Part shown: positions 6,039-13,616 of the stretch, one piece after another | How positions within the stretch are numbered: position 1 is the stretch's first letter | How the letters are laid out: the number at the start of each line of letters is the position of its first letter | DNA from: a virus | Length of the DNA stretch: 30,281 bases | Virus record (IMG/VR): IMGVR_UViG_3300030450_000258 | Span: 1-30,281 of that record | Reading direction: 5' to 3' (one strand) | Program-made: the position numbers and the translations under genes | Notes under the pieces: model-generated | Databases searched by the model: none | What the model saw: the letters and a program-made list of their open reading frames with translations, nothing else | What the model was told of the DNA's origin: nothing

Positions 6039-8087
6039 CTAAACGTCAACTGTGTCAAGCCAATTCTTTCCTATTTTAGCTTCTAATAATAAAGGCACAT
6101 TCATTTCTACATCGTATGCGTCTTTTATAACACAGTTTAGATTAGCATTTATAGTCTCAACAATAGTCAATACTTTTTTCACTTCATCAGGATGAACATC
6201 TATTACCATAGAGTCATGTACTGTATTAACTAAGCATGACTGTAGAGGCTCAAGCAATCGCTCAAACTCTAGCAGCACCACAGGTACGATGTCACCTGTA
6301 GCAAATCCTTGGACAGGGTAGTTCTTTATCATAGTGAAGTGTGACACGCTACCATTACTCCTACGAGTTACATCAGGAAATGCGTACTGTCTGCCACTCA
6401 CGTTAGTGATCTTGAGAAACCTCATGGCTTCATCACCTAACTTCTTGTGCCACTTAGCTACACCCTTGTACTTCTTCGTAAAGTGTTCGTAGTATGCAGC
6501 TACAGCCTTTGGTCTACCATACCCTGTAGCCCCGAAGAGTGGGGCGAAGGTATGTTCTTTTGCTGCTTGCCTGGCTGTAGGCTGCCCTGCATCACTGATA
6601 ACCTTTGCTGTGTAGGAGTGTACATCAAACCCTGTATCTATCTCCTGCATGGCTGTGCTGTCCTGTGAGAGGAATGCAGCAACTCTGAACTCCAATTGAG
6701 CAAAGTCACATTCCATTATCTGCCCACCCTCCCATCGTGATATGAACACACGCTTCACTGGGAATGTTCCTCCTCTTGGCATGTTTTGCATATTGGGATT
6801 GCGTCCAGAAAATCTACCTGTACTGGTGACACTTTGGGTAAGGTTGACGTGAAGGAATCCGTTTGGCTTGGTGAATATATTGATACCATCCACGAAGCTA
6901 CTAAGGTAACTACTGATAGCAGAAAGACGCTTAAGATCAGTAAGAAAATCAAGAGCAGACTCCATGCCGTTGCTTGTAGCGGTAGCCATAAGACTTTCAA
7001 GATTACCTTTACTAGTGCTGAAACCATTTGCGCTTATCCATTTCTTGCTTGGCGCAGAGAAACACAGCCCTGCTACCTGTTTTGTTTGTGTTAATATATA
7101 TCCTTTACCTTCACACTTTTTACATATGTTTGGTATCTTGTATAGTGTCCCATCTTTTCTTGTCCTCCAAACTTTACCACCTCCATTACAGTTAGTACAG
7201 GTGGATGCTTTAGTCTTTCTAATGATAGAACTGTTTGCTTCTATTGCTTCTTCAAACTCCTTCTTTGTTTCAGTATAGTCAAACAAGTCAGCCCATTCTT
7301 TCTTGTTGTGTATACGTCTACTGAATATAACTTGAGATGCTTGCTCAGGACTGTTAAGGTTGATAGGTGTGTCACCCATAAGATCACGAGTCTTGCGCTG
7401 TAGCCTATCTTCTATCTCAGCTTTCTCTTTCTCAAACTCTAGTCGGACTTGCTGAAGGGCACTTCTGTCCACACGGATTCCTGACATATACATTCTGGTG
7501 AGGGCTTTACAGGTACGGAAGGTAATGTCTCTGACGTTATGTAAGGACTCTGCTTCTGGCTTGGCGTAGTCTTGTTCCAAGGCAAAGAACAACTCACGAG
7601 TAATGTTGAGGTCACTCCTAAGATAAAAAAGAAGCTCTTGTAAAGGTATCTCATTGGTGTTGTATCCTTTCTTGTAATACTCTTTGAGAGTGTCTTGCTT
7701 CTGGTAGTTCAATTGTCTTCGTTCAGCACAGGCTTCCAAACTTATAGGTTCTTTCTGCCCACGTTGCAATAGATACTCAGCTAACATCGTGTCATAGATG
7801 TCACCGTCATACTTGAAGCCTGATTCCCATAGCCACATCAAGTCATGCTGTGCATTGTGCATAATCAAGAGTGTTGTATGGTCTAGTAGGATCTGTATGT
7901 TCCTGACTCTTGATCCACCTACGTCTTGATCTTCATTATGATTAAGTGTGAATAAGTGTGTCTCGTCTACGTTATCTACGTTCTGCACACCTACTTGAAC
8001 GAGTTCTAATCCTGGTTCAAACGGATCAAGTATGTTCTTGCCATCTCGTTTAGTTATGGTGTTTTCTACATCTAGTATAAGTCTCAT
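6039..8087 (-). CDS. polA: Family A DNA polymerase with a DnaJ-type zinc-finger insertion
   Basis: 682 residues. The 3'-5' exonuclease looks active: D6-x-E8 (LDVENT), the HNAQHDL block (D82) and YLRSDL (D159). Polymerase motif A is ECDFAQLEFRVA (D461, E466); motif B begins R506QAAK510 with F514 at the position of E. coli Phe762; motif C is TVHDSMVID (H624, D625). Between the domains, residues 297-328 hold CTNCNGGGK and CKKCEGKG, the two CxxCxGxG halves of a DnaJ-type zinc finger. HMO-2011 and relatives are known for this fusion. It overlaps the helicase gene upstream by ATGA and replicates the phage genome with that helicase and the primase. Confidence 0.96.
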   Translation of the reverse strand: MRLILDVENTITKRDGKNILDPFEPGLELVQVGVQNVDNVDETHLFTLNHNEDQDVGGSRVRNIQILLDHTTLLIMHNAQHDLMWLWESGFKYDGDIYDTMLAEYLLQRGQKEPISLEACAERRQLNYQKQDTLKEYYKKGYNTNEIPLQELLFYLRSDLNITRELFFALEQDYAKPEAESLHNVRDITFRTCKALTRMYMSGIRVDRSALQQVRLEFEKEKAEIEDRLQRKTRDLMGDTPINLNSPEQASQVIFSRRIHNKKEWADLFDYTETKKEFEEAIEANSSIIRKTKASTCTNCNGGGKVWRTRKDGTLYKIPNICKKCEGKGYILTQTKQVAGLCFSAPSKKWISANGFSTSKGNLESLMATATSNGMESALDFLTDLKRLSAISSYLSSFVDGINIFTKPNGFLHVNLTQSVTSTGRFSGRNPNMQNMPRGGTFPVKRVFISRWEGGQIMECDFAQLEFRVAAFLSQDSTAMQEIDTGFDVHSYTAKVISDAGQPTARQAAKEHTFAPLFGATGYGRPKAVAAYYEHFTKKYKGVAKWHKKLGDEAMRFLKITNVSGRQYAFPDVTRRSNGSVSHFTMIKNYPVQGFATGDIVPVVLLEFERLLEPLQSCLVNTVHDSMVIDVHPDEVKKVLTIVETINANLNCVIKDAYDVEMNVPLLLEAKIGKNWLDTVDV

Positions 8088-9313
8088 GCTAAGTACTGGC
8101 TCCTGTCTCCATCTAACTCACAATGAATAGTACCATGCCATCCACCCTTAAGTTTATTCTTGGCTATGCAAAGATGTCTCTGATTACTCTCCTCTTCATC
8201 TTGCCCCTCAACCACTCTGTTCTTTGATATAAGTATCATCAAGTCAGCCTCTGCTGCTTTACCAGTACGGCTACCCTCAAGCATTGATTGATCAGGATGT
8301 ACCAAACCTTCTGCTGCTGCACTCAACTGTGACATCCATATGATTGCACACTTGTGTTCCTTGGATATATTACGGGCATGTATGGCTGCTTCCTTGAGAT
8401 AGATGTCCGACTTGTCACTTGTCTTAGACGCAAACTTGTCACCCATATCAAGCACTACAATGTCAGGCTCGTATGCTTTGATGATAGCCTCAACCCATGC
8501 CATGTCTTTACCTGTACTGTCTTTGATAAAGACGTTCTTCTCCACTGGATCGTAACGTAATGCAGCCACCGCCATGTTAGTCTTCACTTCATCCATGCTC
8601 ATACTTGTAGCGGCACTAAGGTATCTTGCACCTACACGTTCATAGCTTTCTTCGTTACACAGCACCATGCACTTAGCACCCTGTGATGCAAACCCATCAG
8701 GTGCAGCTATTGTACTAGCATGAAAGCTAGTCTTACCTGTGTTAGGTCTAGCACCTACAACAACTAAATGTCCTGCACTTATGCCCTCTGTCCTACGTTT
8801 AAGTGTAGGTATGTTCCACTTCCATTGTGACTGTATATCATTGGCTTTTAATAATGTATCAATACTTGTATCATCCCACTCTACCTTGAGGTTGGGTAGG
8901 AAATCATCTTGGTAATTACTCAGTATTTTTCTCAGGGGTTCAAGACTAGACTGTGATCCGTTAACGTAGTCAAATCCAAGGTTAGCAATCTCTTCACCTA
9001 CCACCTGTTGAAATAACTTAGACAGTACATCATCAGCTATCTCTGTAGACAGCGGCTTCTCTCGTGAAACCTTTTGAAACAACTCACTAAAGACTAGCTT
9101 GTTAGCTGTAGTCATACTGGTATTGTTAACAAAGAACAGAGACTCTAACTCTGTGGGTGTAATGTTCTTACCGTATGTGTCCATAGCGTAGTCAAGAGTC
9201 TGCTTGATCTTACGAGCATCCTTACTGAATATCTTATCAGGGCAACGTATACCCTTATGATTATCGTAGAACTCTTTGTCCAACATAGTGCGGATCAATG
9301 CTAGTTCCATCAT
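8084..9313 (-). CDS. DnaB-like replicative helicase (RecA-fold ATPase)
   Basis: 409 residues. The C-terminal half is a RecA-fold motor: Walker A at 187-196 (GARPNTGKTS), the CNEES segment (219-223), Walker B ending at D289 (DIVVLDMGD) and the sensor-like WMSQLS (326-331). The N-terminal 140 residues are helical, as in the primase-interacting part of DnaB-type proteins. No primase domain is fused, unlike T7 gp4; the primase is a separate gene two genes upstream of the small-gene pair. AGGAG seven bases before the first of two tandem ATGs supports the start. It should unwind the fork ahead of the adjacent polymerase. Confidence 0.9.
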   Translation of the reverse strand: MMELALIRTMLDKEFYDNHKGIRCPDKIFSKDARKIKQTLDYAMDTYGKNITPTELESLFFVNNTSMTTANKLVFSELFQKVSREKPLSTEIADDVLSKLFQQVVGEEIANLGFDYVNGSQSSLEPLRKILSNYQDDFLPNLKVEWDDTSIDTLLKANDIQSQWKWNIPTLKRRTEGISAGHLVVVGARPNTGKTSFHASTIAAPDGFASQGAKCMVLCNEESYERVGARYLSAATSMSMDEVKTNMAVAALRYDPVEKNVFIKDSTGKDMAWVEAIIKAYEPDIVVLDMGDKFASKTSDKSDIYLKEAAIHARNISKEHKCAIIWMSQLSAAAEGLVHPDQSMLEGSRTGKAAEADLMILISKNRVVEGQDEEESNQRHLCIAKNKLKGGWHGTIHCELDGDRSQYLA

Positions 9314-9332
9314 GTTTGTCTCCTCTCTCTAA

Positions 9333-9506
9333 TCAAAGTTCTCCTCCTTCCTGAGTATATCCCATGTTATAAACTTTATCCAACTCTTCATCAAACTTCT
9401 TGTCTGATGCATACCTCCTACACGCCTCTAATACTTCATCTACTGTCAAGTCAACGTAAACTTTACCTAACGGTACACGATCATCTATTATTGCTGTCTT
9501 CTTCAT
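9333..9506 (-). CDS. 57-residue acidic protein upstream of the helicase
   Basis: The sequence starts MKKTAIIDDRVPLGKVYVDL and has a strand-rich N-terminus and an acidic helical C-terminus (VDEVLEACRRYASDKKFDEE). The start is well supported by AAGGAG six bases upstream, and it overlaps the end of the preceding gene by 26 bases. No family recognised. The start codon lies inside the 3' end of the small two-cysteine gene, indicating tight packing of the operon. Confidence 0.7.
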   Translation of the reverse strand: MKKTAIIDDRVPLGKVYVDLTVDEVLEACRRYASDKKFDEELDKVYNMGYTQEGGEL

Positions 9507-9675
9507 TTGTATCTCCTTGTATGCACGTCAGCCTTACTCCTACCCTACTCTCTGGTGTCATTGAATAGTACAACATATCATAGTTACTAAAACATTCAAA
9601 CATATCATCGTATGTTGCCACCTTCCTGACTTCTGGCTCACCATTAAACAACCATATAAATACTAACGTCCACAT
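9481..9675 (-). CDS. Small hydrophobic-N-terminus protein with two cysteines (family copy B)
   Basis: 64 residues. It opens MWTLVFIWLFNGEPEVRKVA, then YDDMFEC with C28 heading a helix, and a late strand RLTC with C51, followed by a hydrophilic tail. This is the same plan as the proteins at 464, 13443 and 26641. The N-terminal hydrophobic part is short for a classical signal peptide, so it may be a buried strand of a small domain instead. The gene is directly coupled to the basic HTH-like gene upstream (stop and start share position 9675). Function unknown. Confidence 0.7.
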   Translation of the reverse strand: MWTLVFIWLFNGEPEVRKVATYDDMFECFSNYDMLYYSMTPESRVGVRLTCIQGDTNEEDSNNR

Positions 9676-9890
9676 CAGCCATAGTTCCTCCTATACTTCT
9701 TAGGGAAGTGTTCTTTATTCATCCCTCTGTTAACTTGCTCTGCTGCCCACGAGTAGTTCACATTAAAGTGTCTCGCTGCATCAGCTATACTCTTGAAGTC
9801 TTTGCCGTGTAACCGACAGGCTCTGCCTCTCTGCTGTTGCGTTGGCTCTACCTTGATACGGATATGGCATGGTACATTCTTTGGTTGCAT
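9675..9890 (-). CDS. Small basic helix-turn-helix-like DNA-binding protein
   Basis: 71 residues, strongly basic. Residues 24-56 (CRLHGKDFKSIADAARHFNV then NYSWAAEQVNRG) fit the pattern of the HTH repeats found in homing endonucleases (NUMOD1/IENR1-like): a short strand, F-K-S-I-x-x-A-A, then a recognition helix. There is no nuclease domain in this protein, but an HNH-type endonuclease VII gene ends on its start codon. It may be a free-standing regulator or a relic of a homing gene. The call is moderate, based on pattern only. Confidence 0.6.
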   Translation of the reverse strand: MQPKNVPCHIRIKVEPTQQQRGRACRLHGKDFKSIADAARHFNVNYSWAAEQVNRGMNKEHFPKKYRRNYG

Positions 9891-10336
9891 TAGTTTGTCT
9901 CCTTATGTTTCTTAATATATTTAACAGCTTCTTCTAGTCGTTCAAGGCTGTCGTTGAATGATCCTAAACCAGTGTTGCAATGATGGCACAACCACCCTCT
10001 AAATGTGTTGGTGTCGTGGCAATGATCTAGCACCCATGACTTTAACTTCTTTTGTTTCTTCCTCCCTAGTATTGTTATATCTCTATTACATATGGGACAG
10101 CAGTAGTCCTTATCAGGATAAGCATTCTGACTCTTAAGTGTTTTGATTACTGCTGAGTGTCCCTTGATACAGGACTTACATATTCTTTTATATTCAATAA
10201 CTCCTGACGCATATACTATGCTAGTGAAATTAGAGTAGGGCTGACATACTCCACACTTGTTACACTCAAGCCCATCATTATATACTTGCTCCTCTTCATC
10301 AAACTCAAATAACTTTAGCTGCTCTTCTTCATTCAT
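9890..10336 (-). CDS. Endonuclease VII-family HNH nuclease
   Basis: 148 residues. The C-terminal half carries the family hallmark: WVLDHCHDTNTFRGWLCHHC followed by NTGLGSF, with D104, H105 and H107 of the ββα-metal site and N121. Structural zinc ligands are the CPIC and CHHC pairs (C80/C83 and C117/C120). The N-terminal half adds a second Cys4 knuckle (C25, C28, C53, C56). T4 endonuclease VII resolves Holliday junctions and debranches DNA before packaging; smaller HNH relatives can be homing nucleases. It is coupled by ATGA to the primase gene upstream. Confidence 0.87.
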   Translation of the reverse strand: MNEEEQLKLFEFDEEEQVYNDGLECNKCGVCQPYSNFTSIVYASGVIEYKRICKSCIKGHSAVIKTLKSQNAYPDKDYCCPICNRDITILGRKKQKKLKSWVLDHCHDTNTFRGWLCHHCNTGLGSFNDSLERLEEAVKYIKKHKETN

Positions 10337-11124
10337 AGAATCTCCTCTAGCTTGGATATGTCTGCCTCTACTTTATATTTGATGTCATCATAAAGCCTTA
10401 ATGCTATAGTCTCTAACCCTGTGTAAGCCTCTATTTCTCTTTTATATTGTAGCGTCTTGTGTGCTGCATCAGGGTCTAACGCTACGATAACTTTGTAGAA
10501 ATTATCTAAGTGTTGCATATTAGACACACTGAATGACGTACCAAGTATAGCTAAACCTGTCAAACCAGGAAATAATTTAGCTGCTACGGTAGCACTAATA
10601 ACATCCTCAACTACTATCACTACGCCACTGGGTTTACCTACAACACGAGTGAATACAGTAGGTGTCTTGTCATAACGCTTCCACTTAATCTGACCTGAGT
10701 AAGATGTACATCTACCTATCGCACCTACAAGTCTGCCCCTATCATAGATAGGAAACACTACTCGTGAGTCCATTACATCATACATCAAGTCTTCACCATA
10801 CAAGCCCCACCTGCCAATGAATCTTTCGTACTGTTTATGTTCTGCGGTGGGTGTAACTATGTACTCAGGCCAAGTGAATAACTCATGTTCTGACTCAGGT
10901 TCATCTAGAGCGTTCAACCTACGTTGTATCTCTTGTGCTGTCATGCCTGATGACACGACACCTTTAACTCTACAGTCAAGCTTGTAACAGTTGTAGAGCA
11001 ATGCACTGCCATCTCGTACAGCAGTGAATGTGTTCTTACCTCTACACACAGGACAGTCACCTCTATGTCTGTAATCTTCTTTTAGATCAAGGGCTTCTAG
11101 GTAGTTCTTAATGTTTACATTCAT
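10333..11124 (-). CDS. DNA primase (zinc-binding domain plus TOPRIM)
   Basis: 263 residues. The N-terminus is a Cys4 zinc ribbon (C24, C27, C46, C51: CPVC and CYKLDC), used for template recognition. The TOPRIM catalytic residues follow: E173 in VIVVEDVISATVA and D217-x-D219 in VIVALDPDAA. Length and order match the primase half of T7 gp4, here uncoupled from the helicase. It synthesises RNA primers for the lagging strand. The gene overlaps both the integrase stop and the endonuclease VII start by four bases. Confidence 0.92.
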   Translation of the reverse strand: MNVNIKNYLEALDLKEDYRHRGDCPVCRGKNTFTAVRDGSALLYNCYKLDCRVKGVVSSGMTAQEIQRRLNALDEPESEHELFTWPEYIVTPTAEHKQYERFIGRWGLYGEDLMYDVMDSRVVFPIYDRGRLVGAIGRCTSYSGQIKWKRYDKTPTVFTRVVGKPSGVVIVVEDVISATVAAKLFPGLTGLAILGTSFSVSNMQHLDNFYKVIVALDPDAAHKTLQYKREIEAYTGLETIALRLYDDIKYKVEADISKLEEIL

Positions 11125-12026
11125 GTCTTATTCCTCTTAGCTAACGCATTACTTGCACCACTAAATGTGTTGACCAAGTATGGCTTGACTGACTCAGGAT
11201 TTCTATGACCACTGACTTGCATGATCTGAGCTAGGTCAGCGTCACCCTCCACCATCTCAGTGATAGCAGTCCTGCGTAGATCCATAGCAGTTATTTCTTT
11301 AGGTAGTCCTGCTTCTTGTTTGACTTCGTTGATAGCTGTATCAATGTGGTCAATTGGGTAAGGTACATATGCACCTGCCACTGGCTTAGTCTTTGGTGCT
11401 ACATAATCTTGAAACCCAAAGTCTTGGCTCTGTTGTTTGAGCATAGTAAGTAGGTCATCAGGTATAGGTAAGTGTACGTCAGCACCACGCTTACTTTGTG
11501 TTAAATCAACACGCTTTGCATCAAAGTTAATGTGATCCCAGGTTAGCATACGCATATCTCCAACACGCTGCGCCCACTCGTATGACATATGTACAATCAA
11601 CCCAATGCTACGCCACTTGAAGTTGCCGTATGCTGTGTCAAGAAAAGATACTACTTGTTCACGAGTCCATTTGACTTTACGAGGTGCAGTACTTTGTGTC
11701 TCAATCAAACGCACTGGATCATTGTCCATTATATCTAGCCTCATGCAGTACTTCCATGCTGTTGAGAGTACAGCCTTACGATAATTAGCTGTGCGTATTC
11801 CTGCTTTCAACCACTTAGAATAAGCTAGGTTAGTGTGCCTAGCCTTGATGCTACGCACTGTGTAGTTACCCAATAGCCTACCCTCTACGTTAGTCTTTAA
11901 CACAGCGGATAAATGTATCTCGTAGTCTCTCTGTGACTTAGCACTAAGCCTAAGAAAGTTACTGCTGTTAAGATAGTACTCAACAATAGCTGATAACTTA
12001 GATGTATGTTTAGGTATCTCTACCAT
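11121..12026 (-). CDS. int: Tyrosine recombinase / phage integrase
   Basis: 301 residues from the chosen ATG, which is preceded by GTGAGGAG; an in-frame GTG nine codons upstream (12053) is possible but lacks a ribosome site. A SAM-like N-terminal domain precedes the catalytic domain with R154 (AQRVGDMRMLTW), K179 (TQSKRG), R251 (MDLRRTAIT), H274 (SGHRNPE) and nucleophile Y283 (KPYLV). The usual HxxR histidine is Met248 here (A-M-D-L-R). The family integrates and excises phage DNA or resolves genome forms. Lying inside the replication operon, upstream of primase, it recalls other marine podoviruses that carry an integrase without an obvious repressor. Confidence 0.92.
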   Translation of the reverse strand: MVEIPKHTSKLSAIVEYYLNSSNFLRLSAKSQRDYEIHLSAVLKTNVEGRLLGNYTVRSIKARHTNLAYSKWLKAGIRTANYRKAVLSTAWKYCMRLDIMDNDPVRLIETQSTAPRKVKWTREQVVSFLDTAYGNFKWRSIGLIVHMSYEWAQRVGDMRMLTWDHINFDAKRVDLTQSKRGADVHLPIPDDLLTMLKQQSQDFGFQDYVAPKTKPVAGAYVPYPIDHIDTAINEVKQEAGLPKEITAMDLRRTAITEMVEGDADLAQIMQVSGHRNPESVKPYLVNTFSGASNALAKRNKT

Positions 12027-12104
12027 TTTCTCCTCACTTTCCAATAAACCCACGACTCCATGCAGTGCCCTCTACCAATCAGCATATCAATCAAATAAAC
12101 TACG

Positions 12105-12290
12105 TTAGGCTTTCCCTCTTTTTGCCACTGATAATTTCTTGCGCTGAACGTCTGATTGTTTTGTCCTCCTAGGATCACGTTTATCAGGACGCTCATTGCT
12201 GTTAGTATTCTCTTTAGATAGATCCGCAAGCCTATCAGTGATGTCATCATGTGGATCATCTTTCGGGTCAACTTCATCATCATCTATCAT
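12105..12290 (-). CDS. Small charged protein with acidic N-terminus and basic C-terminus
   Basis: 61 residues, MIDDDEVDPKDDPHDDITDR then a basic half ending SVAKRGKA. The strong charge separation suggests a nucleic acid- or protein-binding adaptor, but there is no family match. Its ATG overlaps the stop of the 32-residue membrane peptide upstream (ATGA). A competing frame (12020-12283, 87 codons) overlaps almost all of it. I prefer this one because of the coupled junction, though the competing frame ends beyond the integrase start and cannot be excluded. Confidence 0.5.
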   Translation of the reverse strand: MIDDDEVDPKDDPHDDITDRLADLSKENTNSNERPDKRDPRRTKQSDVQRKKLSVAKRGKA

Positions 12291-12385
12291 ACCACACCTA
12301 CAAACACTAAGAGTATATAAACGAATGGTGCTAATAGATATATTGATATAGCAATTCGTATTACGTCATTAAAACAAAGGTTCAT
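12287..12385 (-). CDS. 32-residue membrane peptide
   Basis: MNLCFNDVIRIAISIYLLAP followed by FVYILLVFVGVV. After a short polar head, nearly the entire chain is hydrophobic, enough for one membrane span. The ATG lies within the last codons of the upstream gene and the stop overlaps the next ATG (ATGA). The ribosome site (GGATGAG) is weak, so expression by coupling is likely. Function unknown. Confidence 0.5.
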   Translation of the reverse strand: MNLCFNDVIRIAISIYLLAPFVYILLVFVGVV

Positions 12386-12575
12386 TATTCTCATCCAATA
12401 CATCTCTCCTAAAATAATTAGTATTACTTCTCCAAGGTAATTCTATATCGTTTACCCCATCATCTTCATGTGAAACAGGTAGCAAACCCATAGCCTCCAT
12501 ATGGCTCAGTAAACTAACTGGCAACTGAGGTATCTCCATATTTGGAAGACTGCCTATAATTTTCTTTGTCTTCAT
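12369..12575 (-). CDS. Unidentified 68-residue protein
   Basis: From the chosen ATG the protein runs MKTKKIIGSLPNMEIPQLPV, then a helix (SLLSHMEAMGLLPVS), an acidic stretch (HEDDGVND) and WRSNTNYFRRDVLDENNE. GGAGAG shortly before the ATG supports this start; the frame is open further upstream (to 12623) but without a ribosome site. It overlaps the preceding gene by 62 bases, which is long for this genome, so either the start is later or the overlap is real. No family recognised. Confidence 0.5.
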   Translation of the reverse strand: MKTKKIIGSLPNMEIPQLPVSLLSHMEAMGLLPVSHEDDGVNDIELPWRSNTNYFRRDVLDENNEPLF

Positions 12576-12723
12576 CTGTCTCTCCAAAACATTCTTTAAT
12601 ATAAACAAACTCATTCTTAGCATACAGATCTTTTAAATACAATATATCTCTACGGCTATCGCTTGAATGATATGCAAACATCTTCTTTGTTGTCTTACTG
12701 TATATGTCTAATGCGTAGTACAT
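12514..12723 (-). CDS. Unidentified 69-residue protein
   Basis: The sequence begins MYYALDIYSKTTKKMFAYHS and continues with SSDSRRDILYLKDLYAKNEFVYI, giving a strand-turn-strand-helix-strand layout of a compact domain, then a hydrophilic tail. TAGGAG lies seven bases before the ATG. No family recognised; it is one of the string of small genes between the methyltransferase and the integrase. Confidence 0.65.
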   Translation of the reverse strand: MYYALDIYSKTTKKMFAYHSSDSRRDILYLKDLYAKNEFVYIKECFGETDEDKENYRQSSKYGDTSVAS

Positions 12724-12731
12724 AGCTGCTC

Positions 12732-13040
12732 CTACACATTGATATATTGATGTGTGTTCATAGTGTATTCAATACCCATCTCGTAGTCGGGGCAACTAGA
12801 ATACAACTCTGATAATGCATCTACTGTAACCTTTACATTATTTAGAAGTACTCCCTCTGAATCCTGGTAATCACCATCGTCAAAGACAGGTATAACCGTC
12901 ACTACCTCTTTCCAATGTTTCCATCTGTGATCCTCTGGCTTATCGTCAGGGTTCAAACACTTACGGTGTCTCTCGTACACAAATATAACTGCATCGTGAT
13001 GGTCACCTACTTTTACTTTATATGTTTTATCCTCTAACAT
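12732..13040 (-). CDS. Unidentified 102-residue protein
   Basis: Mixed alpha/beta protein with an aromatic- and histidine-rich middle (PEDHRWKHWKEVVTVIPVFD). The N-terminal strand pair (TYKVKVGDHHDAVIFVYERH) and a later helix (VDALSELYSSC) suggest a compact fold. Its start overlaps the end of the upstream gene by seven bases. I recognise no family. Confidence 0.65.
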   Translation of the reverse strand: MLEDKTYKVKVGDHHDAVIFVYERHRKCLNPDDKPEDHRWKHWKEVVTVIPVFDDGDYQDSEGVLLNNVKVTVDALSELYSSCPDYEMGIEYTMNTHQYINV

Positions 13041-13330
13041 TTTAGTTCCTCCTCCTCTATGTATTCAACTAAATCTAAATTATGTATTTTAGCTATGCCA
13101 GTAAGAGCAAAGTGTTGCATGTCTGTAGGCACATCATCCCAATGGGAATTATCTATTATATACTGTAACTCTGATGATTCTTTAACTAACACCACTTTAG
13201 TATGACCTTTACTATTCAAATCCCACACTAAATGATTAAGAGCGTAGTCGCCTGTGTGATGTTTTCTTCCTAGCACAAGTGTTATGTCACACGCTGCTGA
13301 AAGTGTTTCATACATACTTTTATCTACCAT
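13034..13330 (-). CDS. Unidentified 98-residue alpha/beta protein
   Basis: Residues 8-60 alternate helix and strand (TLSAACDITLVLG, DYALNHLVWDLNSKG, HTKVVLVKES, SELQYIIDNS), a pattern like a small Rossmann- or flavodoxin-like half-domain, with an acidic C-terminal tail (VEYIEEEELK). The ATG overlaps the stop of the 35-residue basic gene upstream (TAATG), with AGGAGG a few bases before it. No specific family or active site is evident. Confidence 0.65.
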   Translation of the reverse strand: MVDKSMYETLSAACDITLVLGRKHHTGDYALNHLVWDLNSKGHTKVVLVKESSELQYIIDNSHWDDVPTDMQHFALTGIAKIHNLDLVEYIEEEELKC

Positions 13331-13437
13331 TACTTCCTCCTCTTATTAGCGAAGTTCTCTACTATTCTTTTGTTTCTGCATATGACAATGACATACCCAT
13401 CCTTGTCATACGCTACCCATTTCTTTTTGCGTTGCAT
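13330..13437 (-). CDS. 35-residue basic peptide
   Basis: MQRKKKWVAYDKDGYVIVIC then RNKRIVENFANKRRK. About a third of the residues are Lys or Arg, flanking a strand-turn-strand core (WVAYDKDGYVIVI). The stop overlaps the next ATG (TAATG). It starts six bases after the stop of the two-cysteine gene upstream. It may bind nucleic acid; no family match. Confidence 0.55.
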   Translation of the reverse strand: MQRKKKWVAYDKDGYVIVICRNKRIVENFANKRRK

Positions 13438-13442
13438 AATGA

Positions 13443-13616
13443 CTACTCTACTTGTAGTTCTAGGCACGCCACTGTCTCACTCTTGTTTGATACCAAGATA
13501 GCAGCTTCACTCATTGCCGCAAGGCATTCCTCCTGACTGGCATATGTCTCAACGTGATAGTATTTCACTGTTTGAGATGTGACTAGTAGCTGCATCCATA
13601 CTAATGCCCAAACCAT
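13443..13616 (-). CDS. Small hydrophobic-N-terminus protein with two cysteines (family copy C)
   Basis: 57 residues: MVWALVWMQLLVTSQTVKYY, then VETYASQEEC (C31) opening a helix, and a late ETVAC (C51) strand. This is the third copy on the minus strand of the plan described for 464 and 9481; a fourth is on the plus strand at 26641. The ATG overlaps the stop of the HTH gene upstream (TAATG), which strongly supports the start. Function unknown; the paired cysteines suggest an oxidising compartment or a structural disulfide. Confidence 0.65.
   Translation of the reverse strand: MVWALVWMQLLVTSQTVKYYHVETYASQEECLAAMSEAAILVSNKSETVACLELQVE

Noticed and set aside
12027-12104. A tRNA gene before the integrase
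   Set aside because: D-arm-like and T-arm-like words are present, but the anticodon stem and the 3' T-stem cannot be paired.
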